Of a DNA stretch of 35,192 nt, positions 26,607 to 34,929 are shown in pieces. The notes under the pieces were generated by a model. That model did no database searches. It saw only the letters and a list, made by a program, of their open reading frames with translations, and had not been told where the DNA came from. This stretch comes from an uncultured Methylococcaceae bacterium. Its GTDB lineage: Bacteria > Pseudomonadota > Gammaproteobacteria > Methylococcales > Methylococcaceae. A program made the translations under genes and the position numbers. The DNA is taken from positions 1 through 35,192 of the forward strand of contig CAIWDB010000317.1 of NCBI GenBank assembly GCA_903911305.1. The letters are read 5' to 3'. Numbering within the stretch: the first letter of the stretch is position 1; the number at the start of each line of letters is the position of its first letter.

Positions 26607-27239
26607 CTAAACTCGATGAGTGAAATCGAAGTACAGATACATTAACCATAGCAAGCCGTGCAGGGTGACTATTTCCCAGAAAATCCGCTGATAATTGCCT
26701 TTGCTTTTCTTATGTTTAAATGCCTTCTGCGACAACAAGGCCCCCGGCCATCCGCCCAACAATTCAAAACAATGAAGGTAGATTTCAGGTATTCGCCAAA
26801 GATTCAACAAGGCTCTGCGTTTATCGACTGCATAATACAGGGACGATAGCGCGCTCATGAAAATATAGGAAACTAACGGTATTGGATTGCCATTCCTCCA
26901 AATAAGGTAAAACGACAATAAAATCGGCGTCCCGGCCAATAACTTCAATCCTAACACTCCCCACCACGAACCCTCTTCAGCATCAATTCCAAAACTGGCG
27001 TTGTTGATGCCAACGACTAATGCAGCGCTGATGCGCCTTTGGCCTTTGGCTTCTACGTGACTAATCGGTTGGTAATGGACAATATCCCCCGCTGCCGGAC
27101 GTCGACTCAAGCCTTTGCGGTAATTTTTTATCGCGCTGATATGGAGAAATAAATCTTTTTCGTTGGAATCGGGTCGGACAAAGCCAAACCCTTTCCCATC
27201 ATTCCACAAGACTAATTTGCCCTTTGAAGGCTCAGCCAC
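26607..27239 (-). CDS. Cold-shock-domain/DUF1294 membrane protein
   Basis: 210 residues. An N-terminal cold-shock domain (residues about 6-70) has the RNP motifs as GKGFGFVRP and DLFLHIS; a linker leads to the DUF1294 region with hydrophobic helices and the family pattern YAVDKRRA...RIPEIYLHCFELLGGWPGALLSQ. The CSD binds single-stranded nucleic acid, and the DUF1294 part anchors it in the inner membrane. The physiological role of this fusion family is not established. The gene is monocistronic in appearance, with a minus-strand terminator of the upstream operon at 27284-27306. Confidence 0.92.
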   Translation of the reverse strand: MAEPSKGKLVLWNDGKGFGFVRPDSNEKDLFLHISAIKNYRKGLSRRPAAGDIVHYQPISHVEAKGQRRISAALVVGINNASFGIDAEEGSWWGVLGLKLLAGTPILLSFYLIWRNGNPIPLVSYIFMSALSSLYYAVDKRRALLNLWRIPEIYLHCFELLGGWPGALLSQKAFKHKKSKGNYQRIFWEIVTLHGLLWLMYLYFDFTHRV

Positions 27240-27283
27240 TTTTATTCTCGAATAGGTTGATGATTAAAACTTAGGGGATTTAT

Positions 27284-27306
27284 AAAAAACTTGCCCCAAA
27301 GGGGCA
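27284..27306 (-). terminator. Rho-independent terminator of the 27352-30208 operon
   Basis: Read on the minus strand: stem TGCCCC, loop TTT, stem GGGGCA, then AG and a run of six T. It is compact but canonical and is located 46 bp after the stop of the nucleotidyltransferase gene. Confidence 0.75.
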
Positions 27307-27351
27307 TAGTTTAAGCTATTTTAGGTCTGCTTAGCCAAGACTCGGGCTTAG

Positions 27352-28497
27352 TTATTGTTGCCTAAGGTCAAGCTGCGCCAAATCGACTTTTTTGTTGATT
27401 CCACGAAACCTTAAGTAAGCTTTGTATGACAAATGACGCAACAACATGAGAGGCGGCATTTTCAGCCAATGGGAGCGCACGTACAGGAGCCAGCGGGCAA
27501 CGCTTGCCCTGGGCTTAGGATAGTCTGGATGACCCGGCAATAGTGCCAAAGGCACTAGGAAATCCATTAAGGCACGAACCGGCCAATAAGGTCTGGAACC
27601 CCGAATTTCCAGCAGGACGCTTTCGGGTATCTGGGTGGAAAAGAATTGTTGGGCGTATCTCAACCCATAAAACAAGGGCCGGGCCAAGCCCAACTGCTTG
27701 GCGCGGGGAACCAAGCCTTCCCAGAAACCTGGCTCTTGCCCATAATGCTGCAACAAGAGATGTACGTCTAGCAAATCCCTGAGCCGCAAACCTTCAACCG
27801 GATCACCTTCCAGAAACAAATGGACCAAGGAATGCAGCACCATATCGGCTGGACACAGGACTTTTAGCTGTGAATTTGCCAATGGGCAGGCATCGCCTAT
27901 CATCAATGCGGGATCGGGCTTCAGCCGGCTGGTCCTAGGCAGAATCCGATGATGTATGTCAATTTCCGTGCCGCGTTCGCGATGGCGTAACGGCGGGATT
28001 TCATGCATCCAAACTCGATAATAGCGGTCATCATAAGGATCAAGCTGCATCTTATACCATCCTTTGGAGACTAACTTCTCCTCTATCTCACTCACATTCC
28101 CCTCTGGCGTCAGCAAATCGACATCGGCAAACAACCTCCCCGGTGCAGGGGGAAGGCCGGCCATCATGTAGGCAGCGCCTTTGAGCAATATAATCGGAAC
28201 GTCCGTGCCTTTTAACGCCCAAAGAATACGATTGATTTCCCAAGTCACCAAAGTTTTACGATGCTGGATGACATTGCGGGATGCCCGCAAGTGATCCGCA
28301 GCTTTTGCAGGAATTTTGTCTAGCAAACCCGCCGATGAGAGGTCGGCTTCCAATCTGCCGAGCAGCCTGACACGGCGGGCGACGCGAATCAGCAATTCCC
28401 AATCGGCATTCGACAGCATGGGTAGTTGTTCGGGCGAGCGAATGGCTTCAAGCAACAATTCGTTTGCCCTTAAAGTTTGTTGGCTATTTTCACCCAT
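27352..28497 (-). CDS. Nucleotidyltransferase-fold protein (PF14907 type) of HPr-rel-A cassette
   Basis: 381 residues. The core motif is PIILLKGAAYMMAG followed by GRLFADVDLL: conserved K106-G107 and the metal-binding pair D125 and D127, the pattern of the uncharacterised nucleotidyltransferase family NTP_transf_5. A helical C-terminal half contains conserved His/Leu-rich stretches (HSLVHLFLEGDP). Members occur beside PqqD-like chaperones and HprK-like kinases and in lasso-peptide clusters, where they modify a peptide or a phosphorylated product. It overlaps the kinase gene by 8 bp (ATG inside its 3' end), so it is translated as part of the same operon. It is the last gene before the terminator. 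Confidence 0.88.
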   Translation of the reverse strand: MGENSQQTLRANELLLEAIRSPEQLPMLSNADWELLIRVARRVRLLGRLEADLSSAGLLDKIPAKAADHLRASRNVIQHRKTLVTWEINRILWALKGTDVPIILLKGAAYMMAGLPPAPGRLFADVDLLTPEGNVSEIEEKLVSKGWYKMQLDPYDDRYYRVWMHEIPPLRHRERGTEIDIHHRILPRTSRLKPDPALMIGDACPLANSQLKVLCPADMVLHSLVHLFLEGDPVEGLRLRDLLDVHLLLQHYGQEPGFWEGLVPRAKQLGLARPLFYGLRYAQQFFSTQIPESVLLEIRGSRPYWPVRALMDFLVPLALLPGHPDYPKPRASVARWLLYVRSHWLKMPPLMLLRHLSYKAYLRFRGINKKVDLAQLDLRQQ

Positions 28498-29407
28498 GGT
28501 TGGAACGTGTCAATTCGTCTATGGCGGTGACGGCTTGATTCAAATCGGAATAGACTAAGGAATAACAATCGCAGTCTTTTACCATATCGGTGACAAGTCG
28601 AAAGGCGGTTTGATCCAGCACTTCATAATTGAAGGCATTGGTTGCCACCATCAGGAAAGCTTGGCTTTTGGGGATAGGCTCCAAGCTCAGCGGTGCATTG
28701 GCGACCCAACGCGGGAAGATTAACCACCGTGGTTTAGCCGGTTCGTCCATGCGATGAATACTATCCTCTGGCGGTATGACATGGGCCACCGTGCCTTTAC
28801 GGGTTTTGAAGAACGAAGGGCCGATGACCGCTTCCGGGCAAAACTGTCGGATCACGTCTATGGATTCGTTCTTCAAAGGAATTAACCGGGGTATTGGCAA
28901 CAACACCCCATCTTCGGGCCGCACCAAGCCAAACTCGTCGGATAATAAACGCCAACCGGAAAAGACTAACGCGGCACAAAGGGTTGATTTGCCATGGCCC
29001 GGCCAAGCAGGAAATAAGATGGCGTGACCGTTACGTTCGACCACCGCCGAATGTAGCATTAACAAGTGGTGGGCGCGGGTGGCGATGCACCAGTTGATGC
29101 CCCATTCTAAGGCAGGGAAAGCGTGTTCGATGGCGTAGGGGGCAAAAGGTTGTCCACCGTCTATCGAAAAAACCGCTTGCCTTCGATACCAATGGCGCAA
29201 TCCTCTTGGATAAGCAATTTTAATATGCAAATCACTGATGCTATCTTGTCGAACGACTGGATAAAAATGATAAAGCTGGCTGAGCAGCGGAACTAGGCTA
29301 GCAATGTTGGAAAATATTCGGATCTGGAATGGCCCTAGTTGGACATTAAACTCGCTGCTTTTCAGTAGCCGCTTTATCTGTACAGCAGTGCAGTCGTTTA
29401 CCCTCAT
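28490..29407 (-). CDS. HprK-related kinase A (HPr-rel-A system)
   Basis: 305 residues. A HprK/PckA-like P-loop GHGKST (residues 137-142), preceded by the catalytic-region motif MLHSAVVERNG and followed by LLSDEFGLV with the conserved Asp157. The N-terminal ~110 residues match the extra domain typical of HprK-related kinase A rather than true HPr kinase. Members likely phosphorylate a Ser/Thr in a peptide or small protein instead of HPr; the substrate is unproven, with the secreted-type protein at the operon head as candidate. The start overlaps the stop of the PqqD-like gene by 4 bp (ATGA), indicating coupling. Confidence 0.92.
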   Translation of the reverse strand: MRVNDCTAVQIKRLLKSSEFNVQLGPFQIRIFSNIASLVPLLSQLYHFYPVVRQDSISDLHIKIAYPRGLRHWYRRQAVFSIDGGQPFAPYAIEHAFPALEWGINWCIATRAHHLLMLHSAVVERNGHAILFPAWPGHGKSTLCAALVFSGWRLLSDEFGLVRPEDGVLLPIPRLIPLKNESIDVIRQFCPEAVIGPSFFKTRKGTVAHVIPPEDSIHRMDEPAKPRWLIFPRWVANAPLSLEPIPKSQAFLMVATNAFNYEVLDQTAFRLVTDMVKDCDCYSLVYSDLNQAVTAIDELTRSNHG

Positions 29408-29727
29408 AGACTCGCGCTGATGCCATCTACCCGATCAATCAAACCCAATTCCTCCAATCTGTTAATCCAAAAATCCAAGGCCTCAGGAATGATCTTTTCA
29501 CCCACTTGTTCAAATTCCATGTCAATTAGCTTGCCTAGTGTTTCCAAACCAACGGGTTCCTGTGCTAAACGCTCAAGTATGAAAGCAGATATTTCGTTTA
29601 TGAAATGGGTTTCAGCCGATGACGGTTGAAATAAAACAAATGCATCATCCCATTTTTGCCATAGCAATTCTTGTCCCGAGTCAGTCAAACAAAAGCGATC
29701 CAAGCTTTCGCCGTGACTTTGGGCCAT
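29404..29727 (-). CDS. PqqD-like peptide chaperone (HPr-rel-A type)
   Basis: 107 residues from ATG 29727, placed 7 bp after the stop of the upstream gene; a longer start at 29775 would overlap that gene by 41 bp and is less likely. A winged-helix PqqD/RRE-like fold is suggested by VLFQPSSAETHFINEISAFILERL, a following helix of LETLGKLIDMEFEQ and the terminal INRLEELGLIDRVDG. Such proteins bind a leader peptide and present it to a modifying enzyme. The 4-bp overlap with the kinase gene supports a chaperone-kinase partnership in modifying the operon's first product. Confidence 0.82.
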   Translation of the reverse strand: MAQSHGESLDRFCLTDSGQELLWQKWDDAFVLFQPSSAETHFINEISAFILERLAQEPVGLETLGKLIDMEFEQVGEKIIPEALDFWINRLEELGLIDRVDGISASL

Positions 29728-29734
29728 ATAAAAC

Positions 29735-30208
29735 TTAAAGCAGCGAATTGTAGGCAGATATACTGAGAAGTGCAATTGATGGTTCGTTTTTTATAGCACC
29801 AGACTTCGATGATGTGGTTGAGCAATAGAATCCTCCATCATTAATTACTTTAAGATTTGTGGTTTTAGTACCACCTAAAATTTGCAAATCAGGCAAAGGG
29901 CAGCCAGATTGGCTGTATCCGGTGACACAATTATCACCGACAACGATTGAGCCACCTGTACTAGTTTTGGTTAGTAGACCATCATTATTATCTGCTGACG
30001 CACGCGCCGAAACGCCGGTGCAAGAAGACGCTGCCAATCCACCACTCCGTAAAGTCAACACCACCGGAGCTATCCCCGCTGCCCCACGAATTAGCCGACG
30101 ACGACGCAAATCGGGCCCTTGCGCATCAGCAAGGCTTGCCTCAGAGCTTGTGGTAGATTCTGTAAGCGGAAGAACTTCCGTTTTTTCAATTGATTTTCCA
30201 TCGTTCAT
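29735..30208 (-). CDS. Tat-signal-like, Cys-containing exported protein; probable HPr-rel-A substrate
   Basis: 157 residues; GGGAG lies 8 bases before the ATG, the best ribosome site of this operon. A polar leader of ~34 residues is followed by RRRRLIRG (R35-R38) and a hydrophobic segment to AASS (about 60-62), a twin-arginine-type signal. The mature part is Ser/Thr/Gly/Asn-rich with only four cysteines (C63, C94, C103, C129), like a small disulphide-bonded surface protein. The unusually long leader in front of the RR motif is what a peptide chaperone could grip. I know no named family for the mature part. It is the first gene of the operon with PqqD-like, kinase and nucleotidyltransferase genes. 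Confidence 0.75.
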   Translation of the reverse strand: MNDGKSIEKTEVLPLTESTTSSEASLADAQGPDLRRRRLIRGAAGIAPVVLTLRSGGLAASSCTGVSARASADNNDGLLTKTSTGGSIVVGDNCVTGYSQSGCPLPDLQILGGTKTTNLKVINDGGFYCSTTSSKSGAIKNEPSIALLSISAYNSLL

Positions 30209-30469
30209 GTGCGCTACTCCCGTGACGGTAAGATAGTAAAGAGGAACTCATTCCATTGTAACAAAAAAGGCCCATTCAAATTCGGTTGATGCTATCATTT
30301 TCCCTAATTTATTTGCAAGCGTGATTTATAGCGACTAACAATTCGCATTTTTGCTGCAATATCACTCTCCCGCTTGATTTATGGGGCTGGTTCTGGCATG
30401 TTGAACACCTTGACCAGTGACAGGCTTGTGGGCCTTTCTCATTTCCCGACAATCAAAATCTAGGAACCA

Positions 30470-30826
30470 ATGCAAAGCAACCAAATACTCACGCTAGCCT
30501 TGTCCGCACTGGACGACGGCAAAGGCAACGATATCAAAGTCATTGATGTAAGAGAAAAAACCAATATCACCGATTATATGGTGATTGCCAGCGGCACGTC
30601 TGACCGGCACGTGGTATCCCTCGCCGACCGTGTCGTGGAACGCATGAAGGAAAACCACCTGACACCCATAGGGGTGGAAGGCCAAAACACCGGGGAATGG
30701 GTTTTGGTTGACCTTGGCGATGCGATTATCCATGTCATGAAACCGCAGACTCGCGAATTTTATCAGTTGGAAAAACTATGGCAAGGGGATTTCAGCCATC
30801 CGTCGGCGATATTTGCAAGCCATTGA
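30470..30826 (+). CDS. rsfS: Ribosomal silencing factor RsfS (Iojap/YbeB family)
   Basis: 118 residues. The RsfS domain covers almost all of it: VIDVREKTNITDYMVIASG, SDRHVVSLADRVVERMKE, GVEGQNTGEWVLVDLGD, VIHVMKPQTREFYQLEKLW. It binds ribosomal protein uL14 on the 50S subunit and blocks subunit joining when nutrients are short. In most bacteria it follows nadD; here it stands alone, preceded by a 261-bp gap (30209-30469) in which I see no gene. It converges on the Jet-like operon. Confidence 0.95.
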   Translation: MQSNQILTLALSALDDGKGNDIKVIDVREKTNITDYMVIASGTSDRHVVSLADRVVERMKENHLTPIGVEGQNTGEWVLVDLGDAIIHVMKPQTREFYQLEKLWQGDFSHPSAIFASH

Positions 30827-30844
30827 TCTAAATGCCTATAAATA

Positions 30845-30877
30845 AAAGCAAAAGTTGGGGCTTATTCATCCGCCCAA
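30845..30877 (-). terminator. Possible terminator of the Jet-like operon
   Basis: On the minus strand, TTGGG and CCCAA (plus-strand positions 30873-30877 and 30855-30859) can pair across a 13-nt loop and are followed by a T-rich tail, CTTTTGCTTTTATT. The short stem makes this only a candidate. Confidence 0.35.
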
Positions 30878-30965
30878 TGTTTCCATTAAACATGATTCTT
30901 GATGACTGATGTTGCGCTCCAAGACAGACTTTGACGCTCCCGTTTCGTTTGGATAAAACTCAGGC

Positions 30966-31820
30966 TCAGCCCATCGGATGCATCACAATCTCAACATCGC
31001 CATCCAACCATCGCTCCTGAACCAAACCCGCTTGATGATGTTCGATCATCGCCCAAAGTTCACGGATCAAAGCATTTTGGCTGTTCCGCAAGGCTTGTTC
31101 CGAACCCGGCCGCTGCTTGCGGTATAACTCCAGGCTCCCATTCTGTAGCAATGCGTCAAGTTTAGTCAATGATGGGGCCAACACGCCAACCACCCCCGGC
31201 AAAGATTGGGCGATGACCAAACCCGCCGGGTCAATGTCCACCAGTGCCAGCACCGACAATTGATGTGATTTAATAAAGGCCATCACATCATTTGCGCGGC
31301 TGGCATTCGGATCGCCTCGATAGACAATAACGGGATTGACGGCCAGTCCAAACTCAATTTGATGGATTCGGTCAAAACACTCGTAATTTTCAACCACCAA
31401 GGCTGCGTCATGACCCAGATCAACTATTGTTTCATGGGCGATGTCTAGGTGGCTACGTTCTGGCAATGATATGTGCTTTCCGTTAACAACCAGCAAATGG
31501 TCAGGAAGCGATTTGAGCAATATCCGGCCCGAGGCAACCGCCTTGCCAGCCCACTTTTCTTGTCGGCTTTTTTGCAAGGACTCATGCCGGTTCATGCTTG
31601 AAAATTCCGCCATGGAGCCGGTGCGCACATCCACGCCTTCCATTTTCAAAACCAGTTCAGCCAATTCAGTCTTGTCCTGAGCAGAAATACGAATTTTCGT
31701 ACCCAACGGGGAACCCACGTTAAATTCACGGTGCAGGGCTTGCCAACTGGCGTTGTAAAGAAATAATTCCCGGTCGGATTGCACAGCGCGCTGAATGAAA
31801 GCCACCAGCCGCTTATCCAT
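30966..31820 (-). CDS. TOPRIM-domain protein, JetD-like (DUF2220/Spo11-type nuclease subunit)
   Basis: 284 residues. The C-terminal half reads as a TOPRIM fold of the Spo11/topo-VI/JetD type: a strand ending in the catalytic Glu (VVENYECFDRI, E144), then IVYRGD, and the acidic pair in LALVDIDPAGLVIAQ (D195, D197). The N-terminal ~110 residues include an Arg/Lys-bearing helical segment consistent with a winged-helix DNA-binding part. In Wadjet/MksBEFG systems this subunit cuts circular DNA that the SMC motor has extruded. It is shorter than typical JetD (about 380-400). It overlaps the upstream kleisin-like gene by 8 bp. The JetD reading is from motifs, not from a search. Confidence 0.68.
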   Translation of the reverse strand: MDKRLVAFIQRAVQSDRELFLYNASWQALHREFNVGSPLGTKIRISAQDKTELAELVLKMEGVDVRTGSMAEFSSMNRHESLQKSRQEKWAGKAVASGRILLKSLPDHLLVVNGKHISLPERSHLDIAHETIVDLGHDAALVVENYECFDRIHQIEFGLAVNPVIVYRGDPNASRANDVMAFIKSHQLSVLALVDIDPAGLVIAQSLPGVVGVLAPSLTKLDALLQNGSLELYRKQRPGSEQALRNSQNALIRELWAMIEHHQAGLVQERWLDGDVEIVMHPMG

Positions 31821-33042
31821 GTTGTTTGGGGCGATACATGAGGCGCAAATCTTTAACTCTTAGATTGCCAGTGAATCCATTGGCATCCCAACTGACAAAC
31901 TCAAAATCGTAGCCCTGTTGTTGGGCCTTGCGGCGTATCCCCTCCCCTAACACGCAACTTAACCAGACAGCTTCGGCTATCTCAATGGCATGTAACCGCC
32001 GAAATGCCAACGCCGAAACCCCATGCCCCGGCAATTTTTTGGCATGATCGAACAAGCCGCCTAGGTGTTGGCGATACAAGGGCTGTTCGACCCGGATGGC
32101 CGGCCGACGAACCAAGCTGACGCTATTAATCCGCCGTTGTGGTTGCCTTGCCAGCAATGCCGCGTTATCAATTTTCACCTTGTGGGCAATCTCAATCAGT
32201 TCTGCCTCCATGGCATGGGACACGGTGTCCGGGTGAGCCTTGAAGCTCAAACCTTGAACCCGATTCCACTGGCTCGGTATGTGTTCCTGCTCGCTCCACT
32301 CTTTGGGAATATAATCGGGGTTTTGCCGGAGGAAAAATGCAAATCCTCTGACCAACTTAGCCCGTACTTCAATTTGGCGCAATTGGAACAGAAACGTCTT
32401 TAAGGTGTCGAGAATGTCTTGCAAACGTTGCCGGTGGGTAGGCAAATTGCGCACCAATTGGCGTTCAATCAGCGCCTGCATCCCCTCATGGTCTTCGGCC
32501 AATTCTAAAAGCAGAGTCGGTTGCAAATTGCTGACTGCACTGACCAATTTCTCCAAACGCCCAATGTAGAAAATATTTTGGCGTTTTTTTTCTGACAAGC
32601 TACGCACATTGGCAAAGCGGCTATTGACCAACATTAACAGATAGGTGGTGTTTTCTTCCAAGGTGTCGGACAGGTCAAACACCAGTCGTTCGACCTCCGC
32701 CAAATAGGCATCGCAATCTTCCAGCCTGTCTTCACTGAAAGCATCACAGTACAAAGCGATTTGCTGTTCCAGCAAGTCCACCCAACTGCCAAGGTCAGTG
32801 TCCAAGCGACGCATCCGGTCACTATTGAGCGCCCCATCCAAAAATTGGCTCAACCGAGCCGACAGTCGGAAATTTTGACTGCCGGAATTGGCAAGGACTT
32901 TCAGTTGCTTGAGTTGATTCAGCGCCCGTTGGTTGGTTTCACACAGCGCCACACTGCCGCCGAAATATGCCTCGGCCACAATATCGCTATGTTGGGCCAT
33001 CGCTTGAAATAAGCGATGCAAGCTGGTCTTGTCGTTGCTCAA
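31813..33042 (-). CDS. Kleisin-like protein, MksF/JetA type
   Basis: 409 residues, mostly helical. The N-terminal region with RLSARLSQFLDGALN looks like the winged helix opening of MksF/JetA kleisins, followed by long helices (LDTDLGSWVDLLEQQIALYC; LEENTTYLLMLVNSRFANV) that in such proteins form the neck-binding helical bundle. The C-terminal third is basic and may bind the partner SMC head. No enzymatic motif is visible. Overlaps of 4 bp with the 218-aa gene upstream and 8 bp with the TOPRIM gene downstream show a three-gene translational unit. The assignment depends on context and pattern; an unrelated helical protein is not excluded. Confidence 0.58.
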   Translation of the reverse strand: MSNDKTSLHRLFQAMAQHSDIVAEAYFGGSVALCETNQRALNQLKQLKVLANSGSQNFRLSARLSQFLDGALNSDRMRRLDTDLGSWVDLLEQQIALYCDAFSEDRLEDCDAYLAEVERLVFDLSDTLEENTTYLLMLVNSRFANVRSLSEKKRQNIFYIGRLEKLVSAVSNLQPTLLLELAEDHEGMQALIERQLVRNLPTHRQRLQDILDTLKTFLFQLRQIEVRAKLVRGFAFFLRQNPDYIPKEWSEQEHIPSQWNRVQGLSFKAHPDTVSHAMEAELIEIAHKVKIDNAALLARQPQRRINSVSLVRRPAIRVEQPLYRQHLGGLFDHAKKLPGHGVSALAFRRLHAIEIAEAVWLSCVLGEGIRRKAQQQGYDFEFVSWDANGFTGNLRVKDLRLMYRPKQHG

Positions 33043-33695
33043 AACAATTCCACCTGTTGCGGTTCTTCTTCCTGCTGATCCAACGGCAATTCTTCATGCT
33101 CTTGGATGAATTGCAAAGCTTGGAGAAAATAATCGAGTTTGCCGGTCGCTTGGTAAATTTCAGGGTCTCGGCTAACCATTTTTAGATACCCCCAAGCACT
33201 CAGCGTCTTGAGCAGTTTGGTCAATCGCCCCTTGGAGGTGTCTTCAGAACTGAGAAAGTCTTTGAAACGGGCAAAACCTTGCAAACGATCCGCCAAGGCT
33301 TGATTGTTTTCAATTTGTTGCAACAAGCCCGAAAATGAAATCGTATCACCGGGGTGTATGGCGGTGTCTTGATGTAGGCATTGCATCATCATATCCAGCC
33401 ATTCCACCACCGGTTGCAGTTCCCATTTGAATTGTTGAAACAATCGGCGGATTTCTGCACGTGCCTCGGTGTCAACTTGACGGTAAGCGGCGAAGTAAGC
33501 GAGGTGGTTTTGCGTAGCCGAAAGTGTATAACCCAGCCGAGCCAAGAATTCCTCCACCTCCCGGCGATGCTCAGGCGATTTTAAGTGACGGAAACACTGT
33601 TCGGCGGAAACCTCGCAGATGAACTCGCCCTGCAACAAGCGTTTGACGGTGGATTCGAACATGAGTGGATAACCATTAGACATTCCGGCAACCAT
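33039..33695 (-). CDS. KITE-type winged-helix protein, MksE/JetB-like
   Basis: 218 residues from ATG 33695, chosen because AAGGA lies nine bases upstream; an in-frame TTG at 33731 would add 12 residues. The pattern VKRLLQGEFICEVSAEQCFRHL, then VEEFLARLGYTLSATQNHLAYF, then a second winged helix (RLTKLLKTLSAWGYLKMV) ending in an acidic tail, matches the DUF4194/MksE two-winged-helix subunits that bridge kleisin and SMC. The family match is by eye. It is the first gene of the three-gene operon; its 94-bp upstream gap is shared with the divergent oxidoreductase gene at 33790. Confidence 0.62.
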   Translation of the reverse strand: MVAGMSNGYPLMFESTVKRLLQGEFICEVSAEQCFRHLKSPEHRREVEEFLARLGYTLSATQNHLAYFAAYRQVDTEARAEIRRLFQQFKWELQPVVEWLDMMMQCLHQDTAIHPGDTISFSGLLQQIENNQALADRLQGFARFKDFLSSEDTSKGRLTKLLKTLSAWGYLKMVSRDPEIYQATGKLDYFLQALQFIQEHEELPLDQQEEEPQQVELF

Positions 33696-33789
33696 TTTAC
33701 CTGTTCCTTTTGGTATTTGCGCAAGTGGCAAAGATTAAACCCAGCGTCTATGATGTGCGTTCAACACTCACGCATTCAGGAGAACACCG

Positions 33790-34806
33790 ATGACTACAGC
33801 AAACACATTGCGTTTTGGCATACTCGGGGCAGCCCGTATCAATGAACGCATGATTCCCACCATTATCCAAGCAGCCAACGCCGAACTGGTCGCCATTGCC
33901 AGCCGCAGGCCCGGTGCCGCTGCCGAAACCTTGGCGAAATATGCCCCGAATCAACAAGGTGTGCGGACTTATGACAACCTCGATGCGCTGATTGAAGACG
34001 CTGAAGTTCAGGCAGTCTATCTGCCCATGTCCAATCACGAGCATGAGGAATGGGCTTTGCGTGCCATTCGGGCGGGTAAGCATGTGCTGGTGGAAAAACC
34101 CATGGCCTTGACCGTGCTGGATATTGAAGCCATTGAATATGCAGCGAAAGAACATCATGTGACGGTCATGGAGGGGTTCATGTACCGCTTCCATCCGCAA
34201 CACGCACGGGTGCGCGAATTGATTGATTCAGGGATTATTGGGGAAGTCCGCTCGGTACGCTCTAGTTATTCGTTTATCATGCGCCCTGCCCGCTTATATC
34301 GGCTGGCCGAAGACGTGTCCAAGGGCGGTGGGGCGATGTGGGACATCGGACCTTATGCGATACATTCCGCCCGCTGGTGTTTCGACGTGCCGCCGGTGGC
34401 AGTGACGGCCATCGCCAAATTTGTGGAGAGCGGCGCAGACATCACCACCAGTGGCGTGATTGATTTTGGCGAGGGCAAACACGCACATTTCGATGTCAGT
34501 TTTGAATGGGCACGGCAATCCATTTATGAAGTCACCGGGACCAAAGGCGGAATCAAATGCCATGCCGCATGGCGCTTGCCCGAAGACGTGCCGGTGATTT
34601 CGTGGTGGACCGAAGACGGCAAAGGCGGCGAAGAAAAATTGCCTATGGCTGACCATTTTGTGTTGGAGATCGAGCATTTCAGCGATTGCGTGTTGAACGG
34701 CAAGACACCTTTGCTCAGTTTTGAAGATGCCAAAGCCAACTGTCGGACAATAGAAGCCATATTGCAATCGGCAGCAACGGGGCAAGCGGTGTTGTTGGAG
34801 GCTTGA
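33790..34806 (+). CDS. Gfo/Idh/MocA-family NAD(P)-dependent oxidoreductase
   Basis: 338 residues; AGGAG lies 8 bases before the ATG. An N-terminal Rossmann fold (RFGILGAARI, residues about 8-17), the conserved EKP motif in VLVEKPMAL, and the catalytic-region sequence GGAMWDIGPYAIHSARW with the His in the C-terminal beta-sheet domain. Family enzymes oxidise or reduce sugars, inositols or related cyclic substrates; similar proteins act on deoxysugar intermediates or dihydrodiols. The substrate is not set by sequence or by neighbours, which are unrelated. It is divergent from the Jet-like operon. Confidence 0.92.
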   Translation: MTTANTLRFGILGAARINERMIPTIIQAANAELVAIASRRPGAAAETLAKYAPNQQGVRTYDNLDALIEDAEVQAVYLPMSNHEHEEWALRAIRAGKHVLVEKPMALTVLDIEAIEYAAKEHHVTVMEGFMYRFHPQHARVRELIDSGIIGEVRSVRSSYSFIMRPARLYRLAEDVSKGGGAMWDIGPYAIHSARWCFDVPPVAVTAIAKFVESGADITTSGVIDFGEGKHAHFDVSFEWARQSIYEVTGTKGGIKCHAAWRLPEDVPVISWWTEDGKGGEEKLPMADHFVLEIEHFSDCVLNGKTPLLSFEDAKANCRTIEAILQSAATGQAVLLEA

Positions 34807-34813
34807 TTGTTAG

Positions 34814-34846
34814 CGTTGCGTGAAATAAATAAGGTTTCACGCAACG
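34814..34846. promoter_or_regulatory. Perfect 12-bp inverted repeat between oxidoreductase and CcdA-like gene
   Basis: CGTTGCGTGAAA and TTTCACGCAACG are exact complements across a 9-bp spacer; TTGATT/AATCAA just outside can add pairing. It begins 8 bp after the oxidoreductase stop. Without a T-run it is a doubtful terminator; it could be an operator for the downstream small gene. Confidence 0.5.
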
Positions 34847-34929
34847 AATCAACAAAGAAAAATTTATTGAAATGATGGACAATATTGTCACCACCAGAAC
34901 AAAAAACCAATCGTTTAAGGAATCCAGCC

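Noticed and set aside
28490-29407. True HPr kinase/phosphorylase (hprK)
   Set aside because: The N-terminal domain and neighbours (PqqD-like, nucleotidyltransferase) match HprK-related kinase A; there is no PTS gene in the window.
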